DNA from: Strongylocentrotus pallidus
Lineage: Eukaryota; Echinodermata; Echinoidea; Camarodonta; Strongylocentrotidae
DNA: 23,288 bases
Assembly (NCBI GenBank): GCA_030265145.1
Contig: JARBES010000099.1
Coordinates: 115,295 to 138,582 of the forward strand
Direction: 5' to 3'
This document shows positions 9,801 through 19,000 of the stretch, one piece after another. The notes under the pieces were generated by a model that saw only the letters and a list, made by a program, of their open reading frames with translations, made no database searches and had not been told where the DNA came from. The position numbers and the translations under genes are program-made. Each line of letters opens with the position of its first letter. Position 1 is the stretch's first letter.

Positions 9801-12712
9801 AATAAACATATTCACCTTGAGTGCATTCGCCAATGCTGCAATGCCCTTGTTCCTTACAGCATTCCATCTCAGATCTAGGTAATTTAATCCATCATTCACC
9901 GCCTGCCAAGGAAATGAAAAGAAGAAAAAAGAATCGGTAACCAAATAATATGCTTTATCCTTCGTATTGCAGTAAATATGTATTTTAAGGAAGGTTATCA
10001 TTTACACAGCAGTGGTGAAAAAGCAAAGATTCAGTAGGGTATAGTTAAAGTGAGGAGACGCAATAGCTCAGTGGTAGAGTGGTAGAGGTCCCTTGTTGAT
10101 AAGGCAATTATCTTCTATAGCAGTCCCTCAAAAAGGATATAAAGCCGTCGGTCCCCTGTTTGCTTACTTACAAGCACATACATGTTGTCTTAATAGTTTG
10201 GTAAAACAATCATTAAACATCAATGCAACAGTGTACTCTAAAAATAGTAAACCTATTGAATGAAGCTTACAAGATACTACGTATTCATTCAGAACACACC
10301 AACGTTCCAAATGTAAAAGAAATGTAAATTATGCAAATTATGTTTTTAAATCATCCATTGTTCATATACAACTAATTATCATTCAGAGGTTGAAACCCCG
10401 CATAATCTAAACGAGGGAAACGCTCTCGGCGGTCTAGCCTGCATTAACGCAATTCGATATGATGAAAAAATTGAGGTTGGACATTATTTATAGGCAGGGT
10501 GGCCCATTAGCAGGCCCCCAAAAATGAAATCCTCTTAATAAAATCAGCATTTTGAAGTGAACATTGACTAAGAATCATCAGAAGAATTATTTACTATTAT
10601 TTGTACCAAGATTGATAACTTTAATTAAATATGAACAAATAACAAAAATTGATTAAGTTGTGAAAAACATAAGACAATGACTATCCAATTAATGTGGGCA
10701 TCAGTATGGATCCAACTTACCAGTCCTGATCCAAGATGTACCCCAGCCATCTCTCCTAGTTCATTGTAACTCAAGTCCAGCTCTGTGAGTGTGGCGTTGT
10801 TCCTCAGTGCCTCTGCCAAGGGGATGGCATCCTTATCAGTCAGGTGATTTGCTGATGGGATCGATGAAGCAGAAAGAATGACAATGAGACTTTATCAACC
10901 TGATCCAGACTCAAGAATAACAGCTAGAGCAAGGTAAATATCATATTTTCAGACCTGAAAAATAATTCTGAACATACTATACAATAATCAAATTATTTTA
11001 GCAATACCTCATGTATAAAATAAATGTTGAAAGTTAATAAGATTCAAAACTACAAATCAATGAGTACGCCCCATCCAAGATGGTTTGGCTTTGTCTATAG
11101 TCCAAGACCTGATCTAGTTCCAAGACCATTGTGTTTATAGTGGTCCAACTACTGAGATCAGATGACAATGAATAGTTGTGAATAAAACTTTGCTCTTATC
11201 ATCAGCAAATAACGGGAAGCATGCATGGAAGAGTAATATGGAAACTATACAGTAATAATGACACTATTAATACTAATACTACTGCTTATAATAATAATGA
11301 TAATAATGTATTTATAAAGCACATTTTCCATATACATGTTCAAATGTGCTTATATGTTATGAATAGGAGAGGAGAGTTGTTATAATTTGTTTGAAGGTGA
11401 GAGATTGCTGGTTGCAAAGATATCGGGTAGGTTATTTCACAGTTTGGGAGCAGGAGTTGTGAATGCTCTCATTGTCACCAAGTTTTGGCAGCATCTTGAT
11501 ATGGAGATGGATGGTTCAGCATGATGCCTTGAGAGGAACGGAGGGAGTACATGCTTTTATGTGAAATCACCAAATGATTGAAGGCTCATAAAAGCTCACC
11601 TCGCAGACAAAGGGTCTTCAATGTGTAGTTGGATTCCAACATGTTAGAGAAGGCTGTAATCCCTCTTCCTCGTATCAGGTTATGGGAAATGTCCTAGAAA
11701 TCAAACATATATAACCACTGCTTTATCAAAAGTTGGTAATGAGATGAAGTGCACCATCCACCATCGTCATAATCCTCTTTCATATAGATGAACTAACAGA
11801 ACTATAATTCTGGGGCACACTTGGCAATTAAGGTATTCAATGCAGGTCTACTGTTTAGATTACATTACCCTAAAAATGTTACATATTATTTTTAAAAGAC
11901 CAACATTGGCTTGAGTTTTGCCATTAATATCTTTCTACAGGTTACATATGAAATGAATTTAGAACATTTCCAATAGTTTAAGTTAACTTTTGGAATACCG
12001 GTAATGTTTATTCAAGATTTGAGTAAAATTGTTAAAATTAGGTCAAAATGAAATTGTGTACTGAAAATATTGTTTTAAATGGTATTTGTATTTGTTTGCA
12101 CTATATGCATCTGCACGTCTGTCATACTGTATAGAGACAAATTGACCTCCAATGAATTAGCAATACTCACAACTTTGGTGATATTGACGTTATTTTCCAG
12201 CATGGTGGCAATAGCAATTCCACTGTCATCCAGTAAATGATTATCACACAGATCTAGAGTCTCTATCATGGAATTATTCTGTGAACAAAAACAACATTCA
12301 AACAAATTTTAAAAAAGAAGTTCATGAAAAAATTCATCTACATGAACATACCCATTTGACATGTACCAAATTATATCATTCATAACTTGAATCCCTTGAT
12401 ATATTTGTTAACTTTACATTTATAATAAATGATGACAACCTCTAAATTTAATTGATTTTGCACACACATTATATCACACTATATATATTCACATTACTGG
12501 ATCACTGTTGGATACTATAGTAAGCAGTAGACTGATAGGTTTACACCTAAAATCCCTAGCATCAACATATATATTCCCATGTTTATTATCCATAATTCCT
12601 ACCTTCATAGCTTTGGTGAGGGGGACAATGTTCTGTGCGTCGAGGTATCGATGCCTCAGCTGGAAGGCTGGGTCTGTCAAATGTCTCAGAACATATGATG
12701 CTGGGTCAACAC
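3810..12712 (-). CDS. LRRC74A: LRRC74-like leucine-rich repeat gene, copy A: 3' part (exons 6-17)
   Basis: Twelve minus-strand exons (12603-12712, 12171-12278, 11600-11693, 10721-10851, 9816-9902, 9421-9536, 8896-8974, 8324-8413, 7747-7851, 6684-6842, 4512-4573, 3810-3894) form one open frame ending in TAG at 3810-3812. The first eight repeat the LRR core of copy B with two amino-acid changes. The last four encode a C-terminal region found only here: a helical linker, a degenerate EF-hand-like loop (DIEMTGNLSVVQ) and a second helix pair (SEEQLDTALKQ). Exons 1-5 of this copy are not in the window; the sequence stops in a gap just upstream of exon 6. Added to exons 1-5 of the other copy, the full product would be 722 residues, longer than I recall for human LRRC74A/B because of the N-terminal extension. 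Exons 14-17 are predicted from splice sites, phase and sequence character, and exons 16-17 are the least certain. Confidence 0.82.
3895..4511 (-). other. Intron between candidate exons 16 and 17
   Basis: GT-AG intron of 617 bases with poly-A/T runs and no further feature seen. A minus-strand open frame at 4255-4452 has no matching acceptor and is probably chance. Confidence 0.5.
4512..4573 (-). CDS. Exon 16 (candidate), residues 675-694
   Basis: A 62-base open segment with acceptor TGTACCTTTAG and donor GTAGGT, entering at phase 0 as exon 15 requires. Encodes EQLDTALKQTKVIQHRAVPY, reading on from DVSE like the entering helix of a second EF-hand. Found by splice sites and phase only, across a 2.1 kb intron. 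Confidence 0.6.
4574..5613 (-). other. Left part of intron 15, no gene seen
   Basis: A+T-rich with several A runs, the longest about 20 bases at 5317-5336. Open frames here are short, low in complexity and lack splice support. Confidence 0.5.
5614..5951. mobile_element. MITE-like fold-back element with long terminal inverted repeats
   Basis: The left end (5614-5688: a G run, CACAAAGATCCTAAG, GAACTTA, CTCTAA, TTGGACTT) is the inverse of the right end (5897-5951: AAGTCCAACTTAGAG through GATCTTTGTG to CCCCCC). The inside has no coding capacity. This is a non-autonomous DNA transposon pattern, and its class cannot be fixed because the target duplication is unclear. A related end occurs at 12750-12800. 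Confidence 0.75.
6007..6107. repeat. Inverted repeat with arms TTGGCTAAGTATTTTA
   Basis: The arm at 6083-6098 is the exact reverse complement of 6045-6060, with a 22-base spacer. Nearby GTATTC and CTAAGTAAAATACT stretches (to about 6165) resemble the same motif, suggesting a small fold-back element adjoining the one to the left. Confidence 0.6.
6395..6520. mobile_element. Small palindromic element built from TTGCGATTGA half-sites
   Basis: TTGCGATTGA and its reverse complement TCAATCGCAA occur several times. They form an interrupted palindrome at 6411-6436, an extra half-site near 6444-6456 and a perfect 22-base palindrome at 6489-6510. The left flank, ACGTCTTACAAAGAG, resembles MITE ends I recall from marine invertebrates, so a MITE fragment is likely. 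Confidence 0.6.
6684..6842 (-). CDS. Exon 15, EF-hand-like, residues 622-674
   Basis: Acceptor TTCTACTAG, donor GTAAGT, 53 codons in phase 0. Encodes a helix (AAMVDKFICDNQSRILSHC), then DIEMTGNLSVVQ and IKKALWDSGLDVSE. The spacing imitates an EF-hand loop with Asp first and Gly sixth, but the twelfth position is Gln instead of Glu or Asp, so calcium binding is doubtful. The MVDKF methionine is internal in this model. Confidence 0.75.
6957..7494. mobile_element. TTAA-flanked non-autonomous DNA transposon-like element
   Basis: The left end (TTAA, then AGGCTTGTTCAGATATG and GCGGTAAACTGCAGCAAAAAA) is mirrored at the right end (TTTTTTGCAGCGGTTTACTGC-type sequence, then CATATATGAAGAAGGCTTAA, read inversely). 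TTAA at both outer borders suggests a TTAA target duplication, as piggyBac-type transposases make. There is no transposase frame inside. A LINE-like tail is nested in it. Confidence 0.6.
7205..7330 (+). mobile_element. LINE-like 3' tail ending in (GAACTT)3
   Basis: A T-rich stretch ends TTTGTGTGGTTTTGAATAAAACG, then three GAACTT hexamers at 7313-7330; AATAAA is at 7305-7310. A short repeated hexamer after AATAAA is typical of CR1/L2-type non-LTR retrotransposon 3' ends. No reverse transcriptase sequence is present, so it is a 5'-truncated piece. Confidence 0.45.
7747..7851 (-). CDS. Exon 14, residues 587-621
   Basis: Acceptor with a long pyrimidine tract (TTTTTTCTTTCTGTAG), donor GTAAGT, 35 codons in phase 0. 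Encodes IPMPLIIHQKIRDVMESKD then HVLKLDVDGHKRNV, the cap after the LRRs; the position corresponds to the tail after the last repeat in LRRC74B. Confidence 0.8.
7852..8323 (-). other. Intron between exons 13 and 14
   Basis: No feature beyond A-rich sequence. Its right end, CAGGTGGACAGCTAG at 8298-8312, is also the first sequence after the N gap and so marks the left limit of copy A/B similarity. Confidence 0.6.
8324..8413 (-). CDS. Exon 13, copy A, residues 557-586
   Basis: Encodes the last clear repeat, LTSNPIGDEGIVALCKAFK, ending LRLVALQ before a GTAAGC donor. One replacement against copy B (Ile for Met) and about three synonymous differences. Confidence 0.9.
8896..8974 (-). CDS. Exon 12, copy A, residues 530-556
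   Basis: Encodes SYNHINSIGAQKLSIGIKK; acceptor CTCTTTCAG, donor GTAAGC. Three synonymous differences from copy B. Confidence 0.88.
8975..9420 (-). other. Intron 11 of copy A
   Basis: Pyrimidine-rich (TCTCTTTC-type) stretch at about 9105-9210, otherwise plain. It aligns with 13650-14102 of copy B with many substitutions and small indels. Confidence 0.5.
9421..9536 (-). CDS. Exon 11, copy A, residues 492-529
   Basis: Encodes LEVLDLSNNGMSIPGCIAL. Six synonymous differences and one replacement (Ile here, Val in copy B). Confidence 0.9.
9816..9902 (-). CDS. Exon 10, copy A, residues 463-491
   Basis: Encodes LNYLDLRWNAVRNKGIAAL; donor GTGAAT where copy B has GTAAAT, both usable. One synonymous difference. 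Confidence 0.9.
10051..10190 (+). mobile_element. tRNA-derived SINE, copy A, internally deleted
   Basis: GAGGAGACGCAATAGCTCAGTGGTAG matches the head of the SINE in copy B and keeps the A box, but the middle with the B box is missing. The body, AAAGCCGTCGGTCCCCTG, follows. RNA polymerase III transcription is unlikely without the B box. Confidence 0.65.
10412..10675. other. Segment of about 260 bases present only in copy A
   Basis: Copy B goes straight from its equivalent of 10405 (AAGCCCCACAT) to the GACTATC before exon 9 (15061), while copy A carries this extra stretch. It includes a CG-rich part (CGCTCTCGGCGGTCTAG) and GGCAGGGTGGCCC. No coding or clear transposon ends were seen; it is either an insertion in A or a deletion in B. 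Confidence 0.55.
10721..10851 (-). CDS. Exon 9, copy A, residues 419-462
   Basis: Encodes parts of two LRR units (NHLTDKDAIPLAEAL and LTELDLSYNELGEMAG). Five synonymous differences from copy B, no replacement. Confidence 0.9.
11270..11560 (+). repeat. Interspersed repeat of unknown class, copy A
   Basis: Begins with ATAATAATGATAATAATG, then TTTATAAAGCACATTTTCCATATACATG, CACAGTTTGGGAGCAGG and GGAGATGGATGGTTCAGCATG. I recall similar sequence as a frequent non-coding repeat in echinoderm and other marine genomes, but cannot name it. Confidence 0.5.
11600..11693 (-). CDS. Exon 8, copy A, residues 388-418
   Basis: Encodes DISHNLIRGRGITAF; donor GTGAGC. Four synonymous differences from copy B, no replacement. 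Confidence 0.88.
11694..12170 (-). other. Intron 7 of copy A
   Basis: Plain A+T-rich intron. It lacks the 91-base retro-insert seen at 16201-16291 in copy B and shows the unoccupied site around 11805. Confidence 0.5.
12171..12278 (-). CDS. Exon 7, copy A, residues 352-387
   Basis: Repeat unit IETLDLCDNHLLDDSGI, acceptor TTCACAG, donor GTGAGT. Two synonymous differences from copy B and no amino-acid change. Confidence 0.9.
12603..12712 (-). CDS. Exon 6, copy A, residues 316-351
   Basis: Same borders and amino acids as exon 6 of copy B, with three synonymous differences seen. Exon 5, which should lie upstream, is absent from this side of the gap. Read directly after exon 13 of copy B, it would be in the wrong phase and meet a TGA after eight codons. 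Confidence 0.88.
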
Positions 12713-12749
12713 CTGTAAAAGAGAAGAGTATCATCAAGTAAGTAAATAT

Positions 12750-12800
12750 GGGGGGGGGGGGTGTTTAACAAACACCCTAAGTTTAACCTAATTATAAGTT
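12750..12800. mobile_element. Terminal part of a MITE related to 5614-5951, cut by the gap
   Basis: A G run is followed by GGGTGTTTAACAAACACCC and TAAGTTTAACCTA. Over about 40 bases, roughly 31 match the reverse complement of the right end of the 5614-5951 element. The same site in copy B (17274 onward) has no insertion. Confidence 0.6.
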
Positions 12801-12900
12801 NNNNNNNNNNNNNNNNNNNNNNNNNNNNNNNNNNNNNNNNNNNNNNNNNNNNNNNNNNNNNNNNNNNNNNNNNNNNNNNNNNNNNNNNNNNNNNNNNNNN
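12801..12900. other. Assembly gap of 100 N
   Basis: Exactly 100 N, the usual placeholder for a gap of unknown size. It separates the two copies of the exon 6-13 block, so the order and distance of its two sides are an assembler's inference. Confidence 0.98.
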
Positions 12901-12927
12901 CAGGTGGACAGCTAGATGTTGGCTTAC

Positions 12928-13017
12928 CTGCAGCGCTACTAATCTCAAGGTGGGATTCAGTTTGAAAGCTTTACACAACGCCACCATTCCTTCATCTCCA
13001 ATGGGGTTCGAAGTGAG
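12928..13017 (-). CDS. Exon 13, copy B, residues 557-586
   Basis: Acceptor CTTCTTTACAG, donor GTAAGC. Encodes LTSNPIGDEGMVALCKAFK and LRLVALQ. Met after DEG is Ile in copy A. Only 27 bases separate the exon end from the N gap, so exons 14-17 of this copy are not visible. Confidence 0.9.
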
Positions 13018-16000
13018 CTGTAAAGAAGAAATGGTTTAACTTTAAACAACTTTCTTTTTATGACTTTCTAATAACAAAAACCTAAGAACGAAACACATAT
13101 TATCAATATTTTTTTTAGTATTATCATATCAAAAAGGATTTAACAAGGGAAGCTCGGCTATAAAAATCCAATAATATTGCCAGAATTTTACTTCTTGTTT
13201 TTGATAATCCATGATAACTAGTGAATGGTGTTTACAAGTTTAAAGCTTAACACTCATGGGAATCCGGAAGAATTTCAAAAAATGAAATTATGGAGGGTGA
13301 ATAAAATAAATGTGCTTTCAAAAAATGTCTTTATGGTAGCTAATCCACTATTCATAGAACAATTTTTTAGAAACAAAATAGTATAATTTAGCAAATATTT
13401 TGGTGGTGAGTTTGTGCAGAATAGAAGTGATGGCAACAAAGAACATTGCATATGCCATTCATTATGAAAACAACAACAAAGCTGTATGGTTTATATATGT
13501 CATTTAATTTGTGGATATTTGAGTGGAAAATAACAAATCAAATCAAATCAAATCAACAAATTGAGCTTACCAAGAGTGCTGCTAAGCGAGTGTTCTTCTT
13601 TATTCCGATGGATAGCTTCTGAGCTCCTATACTATTGATATGATTATAACTGAAAGAGAAAAGAGATAAAACTAATAATGGTCTAAAACTAAATGAATAA
13701 AATGCTAGGGAGAAAATTAATTGACCAAGTGGGAGAAGTGGTTCCATTATCTTCTCTGTCTATTTATGCCTTTCTTCCATTTCTTGTTTCTCTTTCACTC
13801 TCTTTTCCTCTTAATTTTCCTATTTTTTTTCTTTGCCATTTGATTGGGAAGGCACATATCTCCCTTGCCTTCTTAAAGTAACTTTTCTACTGCCTGACAC
13901 ATGTAAGAAATCAAATCGCACTGAAAGTCTCTTCAATGTCTCAAAATACTATCTTATTTTTTAAAAATCACATAATTCTTGGCCTTGCTTTTCTCCATAT
14001 TACAGTTTCTGCAGTGTTGAGGATCTCTTTAAAGCTACTATCACCAACGAATAATTGAACAATTCTACCTGTAATAAAAGAGTTGTGTTAGTGAGCATAT
14101 ACCTTAGATTTAAGATTCGAAGACCTGTGTTCAGCTTGAGCGCTCTCATGAGTGCAATGCACCCTGGGACTGACATGCCATTGTTCGAAAGGTCAAGAAC
14201 CTCAAGAATAGTGTTGACCTGCAAAAAAGCATTACAAAAAGTGAATGAATACAGAAAGGAGCAATTAGAAACATATATCTATTTCAATTGCTATTCAAAA
14301 CAAAAACATATGAAAATTACACTTTTCTGTCTGTATCATAAACAAGACATTACAAAAGGCACATGATACATGGGTACATCAAGAGTTAGGCTGCTGTTCA
14401 TTCTGGAACATTTCTGGTCCTGATAGTGGGGTTGTCATAAAGCAATAATTCAAAATAAACATATTTACCTTGAGTGCATTAGCCAATGCTGCAATGCCCT
14501 TGTTCCTTACAGCATTCCATCTCAGATCTAGGTAATTTAATCCATCATTCACCGCCTGCCAAGAAAAGGAAAAGAAGACCATCTGTAACCAAATATGCTT
14601 CATCCTACATATTGCAGTAAATATACATTGGAGGAAGGTTATTATTTACACAGCAGTGGATGAAAAAGCAAGGATTCAGTAGGGTAGTTCAATTGAGGAG
14701 ACACAATGGCTCAGTGGTAGAGCAGTGCATGGTTTCGTAACCGAAAGGTCCCTGGTTCAAACCCAGTCAATGCGCTTGTGGCCTTTGGTAACACATTTAT
14801 TCTCATTAGCAAGTCCCTCAGAGAGGACATAAAGCTGTCGGTCCCCTGGTTGCTTACATACAAGCATATATACATGTTTTCTTAACAGTTTGGTAAAACA
14901 ATCATCAAACATTAATGCAACAGTCTACTCTAAAATAGTGAACCTCATGAACAACATATTCATGCAGAACATGTAAATTATGCAAATTAATTTTTTTAAT
15001 CATACATTGTACATGACAACCAAAAATCATTCACAGGTTGAAGCCCCACATATACTCAAAGACTATCAAACTAATGTGGGCATCAGTAGATCCAACTTAC
15101 CAGTCCTGATCCCAGATGTACCCCAGCCATTTCTCCTAGTTCATTATAACTCAAGTCAAGCTCTGTGAGTGTGGCGTTGTTCCTCAGTGCCTCTGCTAAG
15201 GGGATGGCATCCTTATCAGTCAGGTGATTTGCTGATGGGATCGATGAAGCAGAAAGAATGACAATGAGACTTTATCAACGTGATTACCTGATCCAGACTC
15301 AAGAATGGTAGAGCAAGGTAAATTTCATAATCATGTATCAGACCTGAAAATAATTCTGAACATACTCTACAATAATCAAACTGTTTCAGCAATACCTCAT
15401 GTATCATCCTTTAATATATAAAATAAAATTGTGAAAGTTTAGAAGATTCAAAACTACAAATCAATGAGTACGCCCAATCCAAGATGGTTTGACTTTGTCT
15501 ACAGTCCAAGACTTCACTTGATCTGATTCCAAGACCATGGTGTATATAGTGCTCTAACTAGATGTCAATGAATAGTTGTGAATAAAACGTTGCTCTAATC
15601 ATCAGAAAATAACAGGAAGCATGATATGGAAGAGTAATATGAAAATCATATGGTAATGATGATAATAATGTATTTATATAGTGTATTTTCCATATACATG
15701 TTCAAATGTGCTTATATGTTATGAATAGGAGAGGTGAGTTTTTAGATATTTTTTGAAGGTGAGAGATTGCTGGTTGCAAAGAAATATGGTTGGGTTATTC
15801 CACAGTTTGGGAACAGGGGTTGTGAATGCTCTAGCTGTCGACCATCAAGTTTTGGTAGCATCTAGATATGGAGATGGATGGTTCAGCATGAGGGAACACC
15901 AGGTAAAGTGCGTATGGTTTACCATGAAGAGTATAGACATGCTTTTATGTGAAATCGCCAAAAGATCGAAGGCTGATCAAAAAAATCTCACCTCGCAGAC

Positions 16001-19000
16001 AAAGGGTCTTCAATGTGTAGTTGGATTCCAGCATGTTAGAGAAGGCTGTAATTCCTCTCCCTCGTATCAGGTTGTGGGAAATGTCCTAGAAATCAAACAT
16101 ATATAACCCCTGCTTTATCAAATGCTGGTAATGAGACAAAGTGCACCATCCATCATCGCCAGAATCCGCATTCATACAGATGAACCAACAAAACTATTCT
16201 CAATTATGTAAGTTTGATTTGTATCATTGTATCTTTGAATGTAAACCATGTATACCTAATAAATCCTCTGATGAGGCAAAGAAAAAAAATTCTATTCTGG
16301 AGCACACTTGGCCAGGTATGTAATGCAGGTCCTCTGTTTAGATGACATCACCCTAAAAGTGTTACCTACTATTTTCAAAAGACCAACATTAGCTTGAGTT
16401 CAGCTTTTCTTTCCTATCTCACACATCTCCACTTTGTCATTAATATCTTTCTACAGGTTACATATAAAATGAATTAAGAACTTGTCCAATAGTTTAAGTT
16501 AAGTTTTGGAATAATGTTTATCTAGGATTTGAGTTATATTGTGAAAACGAGGCCAAAATGAAATGGCATACTGAAAATATTGTTTTAAATGGTATTTGTA
16601 TTTGTTTGCACTATATGCATTGTCTGTCAAAATGTATAAAGACAAAGTGATATCCAGTGAATAAACTATACTCACAACTTTGGTGATATTGACATTATTT
16701 TCCAGCATGGTGGCAATAGCAATTCCACTGTCATCCAGTAAATGGTTATCACACAGATCTAGAGTCTCTATCATGGAATTATTCTGTGAAAGAAACCAAC
16801 ATTTTCAAACATAAAAAAGAAGATCGTAGAAATATTCATAAACACAATCATTTGGTATGAACCCAATGATATCACTCATAGCTTGGACCCATTTGATATT
16901 TTTTATCTTGAAATTTATTACAAATGATGACAACCTCTTAACTTATTTTGCACACACATCATATATCAACACATACAAACTATATATATTCACATTTTAA
17001 GCTTAAATAAACTACATTATTGGATCACTGTTGGATTGTATAGTAAGCAGTTATAAACTGATAGGTTCACATCAAAAAATCCTTAACATCAATATATTCC
17101 CATGTTTATTATCCATTCCGTCCTACCTTCATAGCTTTGGTGAGGGGGACAATGTTCTGTGCGTCTAGGTATCGATGCCTCAGCTGGAAGGCCGGGTCTG
17201 TCAAATGTCTCAGAACATATGATGCCGGGTCAACACCTGTAAAAGAGAAGAGTATCATCAAGTAAGTAAATATGGTTATCTTACATTGTCAATCTGAGGT
17301 TGAGAAAGGTGAGATCATTATTGACTAGTTTTGTCGCACGGAAGAGTAAATATTCAGTCCATTTCATATGTTCAGTATGCACTATATATGTTTTGTTGCA
17401 TGGAAACATTCTTATTCCTATACTTTTGTATTTTGGGATCTTTCTTTGATCAGGTGAGCACTACATATATCTTTTGTGATTTTACTGTTACATCAATTTA
17501 AAAAATAGTGACAATTATTTTAAAAAATCAATTAAAGAATCAATGAGATCTATATATTTAATGTTTTCTATATACAAATTCAGAAAGTTGCAAGTAATTT
17601 GAAACTTATTAACTTAATGAGATAATGAATCCTGCTGTGCTATATTTCTTATACTTGTACCAAATACAGGTAAACAATATCGCTAATTACCTTCTTCTTT
17701 GCACTTCTGCATGTAAACTTGCCTGCCTGATGCATCACGTATAACTCGAGGTTCTGGAGTGTAAACAATAGAACATATATACGGTAACATGGATGTCAAA
17801 CTTTGGAATTAAACACACAAATGGTAACAACAATGAATAGAATGATAATATGATTGCTGGTAATTTAATCTCTGCATTTACACTTGTTTTTAAATACAAA
17901 GTTAACTCCACATAGAATCTAATTCATCCTACTGTTTTTGATACTTCCTTTAACATATAGATGTCCTGTTTTATTTCTATTCATTAAAACTTTACAACAA
18001 AAACAAATTTGTGAAGTCATGAGGGCTCGCATGCCTCCGGGCAACAGTGAAGCATTTCACTTATGCAAACCCTGGCCCATAGGTAACCATTTCTTTACTC
18101 TTCTACTCTTTACTTGCTTCTCATTTCCTTCTCTTTCCCTATTATTTCTATGATAATTGTATTTATTATGTTGACTTTGTGTTGACTTTGTATAAACTGT
18201 GAATTTTTGATTTTTATGGCCAAATAAATAATAATAAATAATAACATAATAATCTCAAATATTGAATTATTAAGTTGACTTACTCGGAGGAAAATATTCT
18301 TCCAGATCAGTATCATAGTCATCCTCATTGTCATCAACACTCATCATCTCCTTAGTAGGATCCTTTAAAACACGCTCCTCTTTCTCGGCTGCCTTTTCTT
18401 CATCTTCATCTGTTGCCGTGGTTACATCATCTGGCATAAGATAAAGGAAATAAATCATTACCACAAATGATCTGATAGAATATGATATCGAGTGTTAACA
18501 ATAAATGTGTGACGTACATAAACTAATTCTCTGGAAGAGATATGATTGTTTTCTAGAATAATTATCTTTAGATTCTTTACCAAAAGGAAAGTAAGACAGG
18601 GTAAAGTCATATATGCATCATAAAGAGTGTAATTTTTTTTTTTTTAACTTTTACAACTGTAGACTACTGAATGGAAAGCTCCTCTGACACAGAAGTTTTG
18701 AATAGTGGGTCATTAACTGTATGATCAGGCCAAAAACATGTTATAGCCCTTTTGTACGGCTATAAAAGTTTGAAATATATCAAGAGACTTTAAGAATATA
18801 ACCGGGGAAAAAAAATCACTTGAATTAGAAAATTCAATGGTCTATGAAATATTACATCAGCAAACGTACAGGCCTACATAATCCATGTATCGATTGGTAT
18901 TATCATAATGCAATTAATGCAAGCTTGAAGCTTCCAAGGATAGGAAATTACATCAGTTTATGTATCACCACCTTTTGCTAAATGCAGATCATAGAAACAA

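Noticed and set aside
14055-14366. 103-codon plus-strand frame
   Set aside because: It is antisense to exon 11 of copy B and has no splice or codon support of its own.
14699-14775. A true tRNA gene
   Set aside because: Boxes A and B are present, but the SINE body follows, the acceptor stem does not pair well, and the copy A counterpart lacks the B box. It fits a tRNA-derived SINE.
15753-16106. The longest open frame in the window (117 codons, plus strand)
   Set aside because: It is the translation of an interspersed repeat followed by the antisense of exon 8 of copy B. The matching stretch of copy A does not keep it open.
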